This document shows, piece by piece, positions 6,550-12,634 of a stretch of DNA of 12,634 bases. A model generated the notes under the pieces. The model searched no databases. It was not told where the DNA came from and saw nothing but the letters and a program-made list of their open reading frames with translations. Source of the DNA: an uncultured Ruminococcus sp. Lineage in GTDB: Bacteria; Bacillota; Clostridia; Oscillospirales; Acutalibacteraceae. The translations under genes and the position numbers were made by a program. Numbering within the stretch: position 1 is the first letter of the stretch; each line of letters begins with the position of its first letter. The stretch covers positions 1 to 12,634 of the forward strand of contig CACZPV010000270.1 of assembly GCA_902783065.1 (NCBI GenBank). The letters run 5' to 3'.

Positions 6550-8334
6550 TCATTTCAGAACAATTACACTTCTGGCAGGCATGGTTACTTCCTGTCCGTC
6601 TACAATAAAGTTGTCTGCTTCGATTTCCGGTTTATCATCTGATTTTGATGTTGTTACAGCAAAAAGATCATCTGTAGCAGAGGATGCTTCCGTTGATTCT
6701 TTTGTACCGGCGATTGCATAACCTCTTACTTCATTAATTTTGAAATCACTTTCCGAAACCGATACTTTTACGGCATTTTCTGCTGTATTGAACAATACAA
6801 ATACCTTAGAACCATCTGATTCCATTATAAATCCGGCTGCCTCTTTCTGTTCATCACCAAAGGTAACAGAACTTACTTTTCCACTTTCAATTTCCGGATT
6901 CTGATTTCTTAAAGCAATAATTCTCTTATAGAAATTAAGAAGAGAATTATCGTCTTTTTCTAATTCATCAACACCTTTTTCGGGAATACTCTTATCAGTC
7001 ATACCCGGAATCGATTTTATATATCCAGTATCATCAGTCGATGACCAGTACATACCCTTACGTTTATCAGGATCTGTACTGCCGCCTTCCATTGCAATTT
7101 CTTCGCCGTAATATATAAAGGGATTTCCCGGTGACAGCAGATAAAGTGCAGCAGCCATTTTTCTGGATTCATCATCTATCAAGAAGCTTGCACTTCTGCC
7201 TGTATCATGGTTAGAGATAAATGGTGTATTAATTGCATTCGGATTTACTGCACTGATCCTCTCCTGCCATGCAGTGATACCTTCTACATATTTTTTTGCA
7301 TCAGACCTGTGAATTGCCATATTGACTCTGCCCGTTGAACCCTGTTCATCAAAATCAAAAAAGCTGTCTACGCCCGAGCCGTAAAATTTTTCGATTGTTG
7401 CACTGTTTTCCCAACATTCGCCTACAACGAAGGCGTCCTTATTAACGGATTCCACATAGTCATAGAACCACTTAAGATCTTCTACCGATCCATCATTGTC
7501 CGGATATTCAAACCAGTACACTGCGTCCAGTCGGAATCCGTCCACACCCATATCCAGCCAGAATTTTGCTGCATCCTCAATTTCTTTTCTGAGATCCTCA
7601 TTCTTAAGGTTGAGATCAGGCATATCATCATCAAACTGACCTTCATAATACCAATCGTCTATACCGAGTTTACGCCAGCCCTTTTCATTTTCTTTACCTT
7701 TTTCAAAATGATAGTACTGTGCGTAACCGTCAGTCTTTCCTGCCTTAAGTTCTTCCTTTGCCTTCTGAAACCATTCATGTTCACGGGACGTATGATTAAT
7801 AACAAAGTCAATTATAACATTTATATTGCGCTTATGTGCTTCTTCCAGCATCTCCTTAAAGTCATCCAGCTTTCCATAAGCCGGATCCACATCTTTGTAA
7901 TTCTTAACATTATATTTATGGTAAGAAGGAGAAGGCATAATCGGCATCAGCCAGATACCTTCGATACCAAGATCGTCAGTTGTTTTAGTATCTCCGTCAT
8001 TCAGATAATCAAGCTTCGAAGTAATCCCCTTGAAATCTCCTATACCATCTCCATCGGAGTCACAAAAAGAATACGGAAATATTTCATAATAAGTTCTATA
8101 CTTATCCGATCGGGAGGAAGCCTTATATTCAACGGTTGTAAAACCACCGTCATCCGGCAATGAAAGACCATCGCTGCTGTTTGATGCAGCAGATGCCGCT
8201 GACTCATCTGATGAAGAACCAGCCGAAGCGGAATTCCCGTTTTCGTAGGTTTCTGTAACGGTACAGCCGCCCATCAAAGCAGCTGAAAACATACTTGCAC
8301 AAAGAAGCAGGGAAATTATTTTCTTATTTACCAT
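6550..8334 (-). CDS. GH13 alpha-amylase-family lipoprotein (secreted, MPDLN subgroup)
   Basis: A 594-aa glycoside hydrolase for alpha-glucans, predicted on the outer face of the membrane. Residues 1-23 are a lipoprotein signal with lipobox LMGGC (Cys24), followed by a Ser/Ala-rich linker to about residue 60. The catalytic barrel runs from about 80 to 480: DSDGDGIGDFKGI (92-104, a calcium-loop type), region I DFVINH (176-181), region V MPDLN (238-242), region II GFRLDAV with nucleophile Asp270, region III VGECW with acid Glu306, and region IV NHD with Asp377. All catalytic residues are present. MPDLN is the hallmark of the group between oligo-1,6-glucosidases (QPDLN) and neopullulanases (MPKLN), called GH13_36. 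The C-terminal beta domain carries a polar insert at about 544-575. The start has AAAGGAG (8348-8342) seven bases upstream. Exact linkage specificity is uncertain. Confidence 0.9.
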   Translation of the reverse strand: MVNKKIISLLLCASMFSAALMGGCTVTETYENGNSASAGSSSDESAASAASNSSDGLSLPDDGGFTTVEYKASSRSDKYRTYYEIFPYSFCDSDGDGIGDFKGITSKLDYLNDGDTKTTDDLGIEGIWLMPIMPSPSYHKYNVKNYKDVDPAYGKLDDFKEMLEEAHKRNINVIIDFVINHTSREHEWFQKAKEELKAGKTDGYAQYYHFEKGKENEKGWRKLGIDDWYYEGQFDDDMPDLNLKNEDLRKEIEDAAKFWLDMGVDGFRLDAVYWFEYPDNDGSVEDLKWFYDYVESVNKDAFVVGECWENSATIEKFYGSGVDSFFDFDEQGSTGRVNMAIHRSDAKKYVEGITAWQERISAVNPNAINTPFISNHDTGRSASFLIDDESRKMAAALYLLSPGNPFIYYGEEIAMEGGSTDPDKRKGMYWSSTDDTGYIKSIPGMTDKSIPEKGVDELEKDDNSLLNFYKRIIALRNQNPEIESGKVSSVTFGDEQKEAAGFIMESDGSKVFVLFNTAENAVKVSVSESDFKINEVRGYAIAGTKESTEASSATDDLFAVTTSKSDDKPEIEADNFIVDGQEVTMPARSVIVLK

Positions 8335-8380
8335 AGATTTTCTCCTTTAAAATTAATAAACAGACAACTGATTTTGCCTC

Positions 8381-8399
8381 ATGCTGCCTGCACCAGCAT
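8381..8399. promoter_or_regulatory. Inverted repeat in the amylase leader
   Basis: ATGCTG (8381-8386) and CAGCAT (8394-8399) form a 6-bp inverted repeat around a 7-nt spacer, about 50 bases upstream of the amylase start. It could be an operator or a small RNA hairpin. The pairing is seen; the role is unknown. Confidence 0.3.
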
Positions 8400-8403
8400 A
8401 AAT

Positions 8404-8420
8404 ACATTCGCCATTTTATA
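8404..8420 (-). promoter_or_regulatory. Weak -10-like box and shared 10-bp motif upstream of amylase
   Basis: On the minus strand TATAAA (8420-8415) is a possible -10, but no acceptable -35 lies 16-18 bp upstream, where the mal terminator stem sits. Directly after it comes TGGCGAATGT (8413-8404), which recurs exactly in the malE leader on the same strand (12556-12547). A separate amylase promoter is expected because a terminator lies just upstream, and an activator could make up for the missing -35. Confidence 0.3.
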
Positions 8421-8437
8421 CTAATATCCATAGAACA

Positions 8438-8466
8438 AAAGCAGGGAGCTTTCGCATCCCTGCTTT
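8438..8466 (-). terminator. Rho-independent terminator after malG
   Basis: AAAGCAGGGA (8438-8447) pairs perfectly with TCCCTGCTTT (8457-8466). Two further G-C pairs are possible inside with one bulge. Read on the minus strand, the stem runs into CTTTTGTTCT, a usable U-tract. It lies 15 nt past the end of malG and separates the malEFG transcript from the amylase gene. Confidence 0.8.
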
Positions 8467-8480
8467 ATGAATTTTACGGA

Positions 8481-9383
8481 TTAGCCCTTTACGGCACCGC
8501 CTGTTACGCCTGCAACATAGAATCTCTGCATTACAACGAAAAGAATTGTAATCGGAATTGCAATCAATACAGCACCTGCGCAGAATACCGTAAAGTATTC
8601 GTTACGTGTTTCCTGCTGAATCATTCTGTACAGACCAAGAGCGATTGTATAAGACTCAGTATTAGCCTTCATGAAGTAACTTACGAAAATATAGTCTGCC
8701 CACGGACCAATAAATGTGGTAAGAGCCGTGTAAACAATAATCGGCTTTGACAGTGGAAGAATAATGATCCAGAAAATCTGGTTTCTTGTTGCACCGTCAA
8801 TTTTTGCGGCTTCATCCAGTGAACGCGGAATCGTATCAAAGAAACCTTTTGCAACCTGATAGCCCAGACCAGCACCTGCCGAATAAACAATAACAAGTGC
8901 AAAAAGCTGCTGCTTAAGTCCAAAGATTTCCATAATATTGTATGTAGCTGCCATTGACCTGAAGCCAGGGAACATACCAAGGATCAGACCGAGATTAAGG
9001 AAGGTTTTACGTGTTTTGAAACGGAGACGTGAGAACGCATAACTTACCATAAGGATGATAAGAGTTGAAATCACGCATGAAAGAACTGCAACGATAAATG
9101 TGTTAAGAATCCACTGGAGATACGGGAACTGCATTTCATTCATCGGAAGAATATGACCGTCCGTTTTATCTTTTTCAACAAAAAGTCTGATATAGTTATC
9201 AAATGTAAACGTTCTCGGAACTATACCTGTTGTAACGCCGTCACCGCTGAAAGAAGCAAGCACAAGCCATACAATAGGAGAGATCCAGATCAGCACCATA
9301 ATGCTGAGAATTACGTAAATGAGGGTATTAACAGCTTTTTTCTTAGCTGCGTAACCTGCCTGCATATTAGTTGAATTTGTCAT
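8481..9383 (-). CDS. malG: Maltose/maltodextrin ABC transporter permease MalG
   Basis: Inner-membrane permease of a carbohydrate importer of the CUT1 class, 300 aa, pairing with MalF. Hydrophobic segments appear near residues 20-46, 92-115, 127-149, 157-179, 208-228 and 266-287, the expected six. The EAA loop that docks to the ATPase is seen as DEAAKIDGA (190-198) followed by the hydrophobic stretch ending ILPLSKP. The C-terminus GVTGGAVKG resembles the conserved MalG tail. The start overlaps the malF stop as ATGA (9383-9380), with AGGAGG (9396-9391) seven bases upstream, so the two permeases are translationally coupled. Assignment to maltodextrin rests on the MalG-like tail, the partner MalF and the neighbouring amylase; other alpha-glucosides are possible. 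Confidence 0.9.
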   Translation of the reverse strand: MTNSTNMQAGYAAKKKAVNTLIYVILSIMVLIWISPIVWLVLASFSGDGVTTGIVPRTFTFDNYIRLFVEKDKTDGHILPMNEMQFPYLQWILNTFIVAVLSCVISTLIILMVSYAFSRLRFKTRKTFLNLGLILGMFPGFRSMAATYNIMEIFGLKQQLFALVIVYSAGAGLGYQVAKGFFDTIPRSLDEAAKIDGATRNQIFWIIILPLSKPIIVYTALTTFIGPWADYIFVSYFMKANTESYTIALGLYRMIQQETRNEYFTVFCAGAVLIAIPITILFVVMQRFYVAGVTGGAVKG

Positions 9384-10918
9384 GAGAATTCCTCCTCATT
9401 CTTTGATGCCTTAGACATATTAAACGTAATAAGTGAGCCAGCTGCGCAGATCACGAATACGATAATACCGATTACAGCCGCAAGGTTAAAGTCTGAGCTT
9501 ACAGATGTCAGTTTATAAAGCCATGTAACGAGAAGGTCTGTCTGACCTGCTTTATAATATGAAGCCGGGCTCGGACCGCCGCCTGTAAGGAAGTAAATAA
9601 CATTAAAGTTATTGATATTGCCTACGAAGGTTGTAATAAGGTAAGGTGTTGTTACGAAGAATATGTAAGGGAATGTGATCTTTGTAAACTGCTGGAAAGC
9701 ATTTGCACCATCGATACGTGCACTTTCATACAGATCTTCGGGAATATTCATCAAAAGACCAGAAGAAATAAGCATTGTATATGGAATACCTACCCACATA
9801 TTTACAACGATTACAGTAACTCTTGCCCATCCTGCATCCGAGAGGAACGGAATAGCATTCAGACCCATACCGGTCAGAACTGAGTTTACAGGACCGGAGT
9901 CTGCAAGGAGAAGGCTGCAGATGAGGAGTGTTACGAACTGCGGAACAGCAGCAGTAACAACGAACATTGTTCTCCAGAAACCCTTGAACTTAATTTCTTT
10001 CTTGTTGATCATAAGTGCAAGAACTATACCGAAGATATAGTTTGTAAAGGTAGCGAATACTGCCCATACAAGTGTCCATACGAGGATCTTACCGAATGTA
10101 GCTGATTTATCCGGGTTAGAATAGAATATATCAGCAAAATTCTTAAAGCCTACCCACCAATACATGTTTCCGGGCGGCTGATGTTCTTTATCATAGTTCG
10201 TGAATGCCATAAAAATCGTAAAGATAATAGGCAGAACTGTGAATACCAGAAGACCAAGAACCGGGATAATGAGAAGTGTAACATGGAAACGCTCATCGAG
10301 GAACATTTTGAGTTCTTCAATAAATCCAATCGGCTTTTTGCCGCTTGCTTTAACTTCCTGAGAAGCATAAGCACTCTTTGTGTTTGTAATATAAACTGCA
10401 AAAAATGCAATTGAAACGAGAACGGTCATTACGAAGAAAAGAAGAACCTTATTAGAATCATCAAGTGTATCAAGGTTCGTTACCGTTCTTGCACCGAAAA
10501 GGGGATCCACATCATAATGCGGAGGTTCCTTACCGATAACACCGTTTACAATAGTATTTTCATCAACCTGTACATCTGTGCTGTAAATCTTTGAGATATA
10601 GCCCCATCCAAAGTTGATCATAAACATAATGTAAGCGATCTGTACAGCAAGGAAACATATTCCTTTTCCGATTTGTCCGTGCAGCATACTGCCTGCACCC
10701 ATTATTAGATATGAAAGCTTGGTTCCGCCGTCGCCTTTAGAAAATCTGCTTCCGTAACCGGCGAAGCCCTTGCCTATGTATGTAAAAACTCCTTTGATAA
10801 ATCTGCCGATTGCAGCAAAAATGCCAGCAATTGCACCGGGAATACCGGTAAAGAAGGATTTGATCTTATAGGCAATTTTCTGACCTGTGGTCAACTGAGC
10901 ATAGTCCAGAAAATCCAT
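9380..10918 (-). CDS. malF: Maltose/maltodextrin ABC transporter permease MalF, with long N-terminal region
   Basis: Membrane permease partner of MalG, 512 aa. The core permease runs from about residue 212 to 500, with the EAA loop ESARIDGANAF (398-408), a GFKNF motif (257-261) and a NNFNVIYFLTGGGP stretch (436-449). Before it lies an extra region: amphipathic Gly/Phe-rich repeats at about 20-60, a hydrophobic hairpin near 68-104, an outside loop of roughly 50 residues, and another membrane segment at about 157-177. E. coli MalF also has extra N-terminal helices, but its large P2 loop sits between the third and fourth helices, so the layouts are only loosely comparable. The start has AAGGAG (10934-10929) ten bases upstream and lies 121 bp after malE, the gap being mostly a stem-loop. 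Confidence 0.9.
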   Translation of the reverse strand: MDFLDYAQLTTGQKIAYKIKSFFTGIPGAIAGIFAAIGRFIKGVFTYIGKGFAGYGSRFSKGDGGTKLSYLIMGAGSMLHGQIGKGICFLAVQIAYIMFMINFGWGYISKIYSTDVQVDENTIVNGVIGKEPPHYDVDPLFGARTVTNLDTLDDSNKVLLFFVMTVLVSIAFFAVYITNTKSAYASQEVKASGKKPIGFIEELKMFLDERFHVTLLIIPVLGLLVFTVLPIIFTIFMAFTNYDKEHQPPGNMYWWVGFKNFADIFYSNPDKSATFGKILVWTLVWAVFATFTNYIFGIVLALMINKKEIKFKGFWRTMFVVTAAVPQFVTLLICSLLLADSGPVNSVLTGMGLNAIPFLSDAGWARVTVIVVNMWVGIPYTMLISSGLLMNIPEDLYESARIDGANAFQQFTKITFPYIFFVTTPYLITTFVGNINNFNVIYFLTGGGPSPASYYKAGQTDLLVTWLYKLTSVSSDFNLAAVIGIIVFVICAAGSLITFNMSKASKNEEEFS

Positions 10919-10950
10919 TCATATGCAACTCCTTTTTTATTTATTTGCCC

Positions 10951-11018
10951 ATTGACTTTATTTGCTATGAGCAGCCTGATCATCAGACACAAGCCACCCA
11001 TAGCAAAATTAAGTCAAT
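10951..11018 (-). promoter_or_regulatory. Long intergenic stem-loop between malE and malF
   Basis: Arms 10951-10969 and 10999-11018 are nearly perfect inverted copies: on the minus strand ATTGACTTAATTTTGCTATG against CATAGCAAATAAAGTCAAT. They give 18 pairs with one mismatch and one bulge, and wobble pairs of GGUGGC with GCUGCU can extend the stem inward. It starts 21 nt after the malE stop and ends 32 nt before the malF start. No U-run follows, so it is unlikely to be a strong terminator. By analogy with the palindromic unit between E. coli malE and malF, it probably protects the malE message so that binding protein exceeds permease. Confidence 0.65.
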
Positions 11019-11039
11019 CAAACATTAACTATTCGATTA

Positions 11040-12455
11040 TCAGGTATCGATCTGAGTCTGGATGCTCTTGAGGCTCTTTTTGAGCTCGTCATCGCTTATA
11101 GCACCCTTCTTGGTAACAATCTCGCCGCCGAAGCCGCCGACATTTGTTGCCCAGTACTTACCGCCAACGCTGGAACCCTGACCATGTGAGAACGGCTGCT
11201 GATCTGTGATAGCTTTTCTTGCCGGATCTGCACTTACTGCCTCGTTCTTCAGTGCATTGATATCTGTCGGAATAAGACCTCTTTCCTGATAACGAGCGAG
11301 CTGTGAATCGCTGTTGCTGAGGAAGTATGCAAGTGCCTGACAGGTTACCGGATACTGTGTAAACTGGTTAACACCGATGAGTTTATATCCGCCGAAGGAT
11401 TCGAGCTGTTTCTGCTCGCCGCCGATAAGAGCTGTCGGAAGCTTTGCAGCACCAACATTTTCCTCACCGATAGCTTCTTTGATAGCAGGACCTTCCCAGG
11501 TACCGATTACAGCTGCTGCCAGTGAGCCGTCCTTAAAGCCCTTTGCAACTGCTGTATTATCGCCGGATCCACCGTCTGTACCAACAAATCCCTTACCACT
11601 GTTTTCAGCAATGTGGCACATAGCCTTTACAGCGTTAAGACCTTCAACAGTATCAAATGTGGTTGTCTGTTTACCGTTCTCATATTTAATAGTTACACCT
11701 GCAGCGAAATAGAATGCTGCATTGTACCAACCGTTTCCGATATTGAAGTATACATTCTTGTTGTTCTCAGCTGCTTTCTTGATCATATCGTCAAGATTTG
11801 CAACATCAGATTCATTCGGATATACTCTCTTATCATAATAGAGGAAGTAACCGTTATCGGAAGGCTTCGGGAATGCATAAGGGGTACCGTCAATCTGATA
11901 AGCTGCAACTGTTTCATCAGAGTTGTTTGCAACAACGTTGTTGTTGAACAGATCGATTACAGGAGCAATTGCCTTGGATTCAACCAATGAAGAAAGCTGG
12001 TCATCGGCAAAGTTAAATACATCTGCGCCGTCCTTCGGTGCTTCAAGAATCTTACTGCCTGCTTCGCCCTCACCAAAAGCACCTCTTGCCTTAATGTTGA
12101 TCTCATAACCATCGCCGGCATAAAGCTTCTTGAATTCTTCGATACGGGTCTTTTCAAACTTAAGATCATCGCCTGCACACCAGAACGTAAGTGTGATCTT
12201 ACCGTCTGTTTTAGCAGCTTCTTCCTTCATTTTTGCCTTAATGTTGTTTGTCATTTCCTCGCTGTATACATCTACAGCTTCGCCGGCACTACCGGTAGCA
12301 GCCTTTGATTCTCCGTCACCGGATGTTGACTGTTCTGTAGTCGGAGCTGTTCTGCCGCCTTCAGTTGTTTCAGTCGGTGTACAACCTGTCAGAGCTGCTG
12401 CAGCCATCATGCCTGCAAGAATCATAGCGAGTACTCTTTTAGTTTTACTAACCAT
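11040..12455 (-). CDS. malE: Maltose/maltodextrin-binding lipoprotein (ABC solute-binding protein family 1)
   Basis: Extracellular solute-binding protein of the importer, 471 aa. Residues 1-24 form a lipoprotein signal with lipobox LTGC (Cys25), so it is membrane-anchored. A Thr/Ser/Gly-rich linker runs to about residue 60. The family fold begins near 86 with ITLTFWCAGDD, followed by the FEKTRIEEFKKLY helix. Other family traits are YAFPKPSDNGYFLYYDKR (193-210), AAVIGTWEGPAI (314-325), AKLPTAL (337-343) and the late ALAYFLSN...ERGLIPTD region (374-398). It shares the operon with malF and malG and lies near an amylase, so maltodextrins are the likely ligand; the exact size range cannot be told. 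The ATG has GAGGG (12469-12465) nine bases upstream. It is the promoter-proximal gene of the operon. Confidence 0.9.
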   Translation of the reverse strand: MVSKTKRVLAMILAGMMAAAALTGCTPTETTEGGRTAPTTEQSTSGDGESKAATGSAGEAVDVYSEEMTNNIKAKMKEEAAKTDGKITLTFWCAGDDLKFEKTRIEEFKKLYAGDGYEINIKARGAFGEGEAGSKILEAPKDGADVFNFADDQLSSLVESKAIAPVIDLFNNNVVANNSDETVAAYQIDGTPYAFPKPSDNGYFLYYDKRVYPNESDVANLDDMIKKAAENNKNVYFNIGNGWYNAAFYFAAGVTIKYENGKQTTTFDTVEGLNAVKAMCHIAENSGKGFVGTDGGSGDNTAVAKGFKDGSLAAAVIGTWEGPAIKEAIGEENVGAAKLPTALIGGEQKQLESFGGYKLIGVNQFTQYPVTCQALAYFLSNSDSQLARYQERGLIPTDINALKNEAVSADPARKAITDQQPFSHGQGSSVGGKYWATNVGGFGGEIVTKKGAISDDELKKSLKSIQTQIDT

Positions 12456-12561
12456 TGTAATGATCCCTCTTTCTGTAAAATTTTAAAATTTCGTGCACTT
12501 ATGTGCCAACCGGCGGCTCAGAATCCGTCGTCATACAGTCCGACAGACATTCGCCAACCAC
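12456..12561 (-). promoter_or_regulatory. malE 5' leader with repeated short motifs
   Basis: The roughly 105-nt leader holds several short repeats: GCCAACC on the + strand at 12505-12511 and 12553-12559, the motif TGGCGAATGT (minus strand, 12556-12547) shared with the amylase leader, the palindrome AAATTTTAAAATTT (12478-12491) next to the ribosome site, and GAATCCGT (12521-12528), the inverse of a copy inside the promoter spacer. ACCGGCGGCTC (12509-12519) matches the repeat at the window start in inverse orientation. These may be regulator sites, but none fits a known operator that I recognise. Confidence 0.35.
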
Positions 12562-12568
12562 TGTAATA

Positions 12569-12597
12569 ATAATAACATACGGATTCGGCAATTTCAA
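12569..12597 (-). promoter_or_regulatory. Probable sigma-A promoter of malEFG
   Basis: On the minus strand, -35 TTGAAA (12597-12592) and -10 TATTAT (12574-12569) are separated by 17 bp, with an extended TGT just before the -10. AT-rich sequence lies upstream to the window edge. Transcription would start near 12562. An ACGGATTC sequence sits within the spacer on the + strand and recurs inverted downstream, so a repressor could act here. Confidence 0.65.
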
Positions 12598-12634
12598 CGG
12601 TTAATTGTCATTTTTATCCATATTCATAAATACA

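Noticed and set aside
7708..8163. 151-aa plus-strand open frame opposite the amylase
   Set aside because: It is antisense to catalytic-barrel coding sequence and has no motif or good ribosome site.
12478..12491. AAATTTTAAAATTT palindrome as an operator
   Set aside because: Low-complexity AT sequence near a ribosome site readily gives such palindromes by chance; noted only in the leader entry.
12575..12598. CcpA catabolite-repression (cre) site over the malE promoter
   Set aside because: The best alignment, around TTGAAATTGCCGAA, misses the conserved central CG position and symmetric half.

Overview
The window looks like chromosomal DNA of a low-to-moderate GC Firmicute, most probably a clostridial gut anaerobe of the Ruminococcus/Oscillospiraceae type. 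The reasons are strong AGGAGG-type ribosome sites, lipoprotein signal peptides, a MalEFG importer without its own ATPase, a lipoprotein GH13 amylase, and clostridial-style AroA, AroC and AroQ-PheA proteins. This taxonomic guess rests on protein style, not on a database match.

Layout: positions 1-36 hold a GC-rich hairpin repeat cut by the window edge. A strong extended -10 promoter (150-178) drives a rightward cluster: aroA, aroC, pheA, glpK and an alpha/beta hydrolase (377-6365). Spacing is tight (17-bp overlap, 58-bp gap, close coupling at the pheA stop, and a 4-bp ATGA overlap), so one operon is likely. AroA and AroC turn shikimate-3-phosphate plus PEP into chorismate. The bifunctional PheA takes chorismate through prephenate to phenylpyruvate. 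The last two genes have a different theme: a monoacylglycerol-lipase-like hydrolase and glycerol kinase could together release glycerol from glycerides and phosphorylate it.

A perfect 18-bp inverted repeat (6458-6500) separates this cluster from a convergent leftward block. Read in its own direction, that block is a promoter (12597-12569), malE (solute-binding lipoprotein), a long intergenic stem-loop, malF, malG, a Rho-independent terminator (8466-8438), then a separately expressed GH13 amylase lipoprotein. Amylase would cut starch or maltodextrin at the cell surface, MalE would capture the oligosaccharides, and MalFG would import them, presumably with a shared MsmX/MalK-type ATPase encoded elsewhere.

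No CRISPR array, tRNA, rRNA, insertion sequence or phage gene was seen. The genes are ordinary metabolism. The points deserving a second look are regulatory: a Tyr/Phe-rich upstream reading frame over two competing hairpins before aroA, the malE-malF stem-loop, and a 10-bp motif shared by the malE and amylase leaders.
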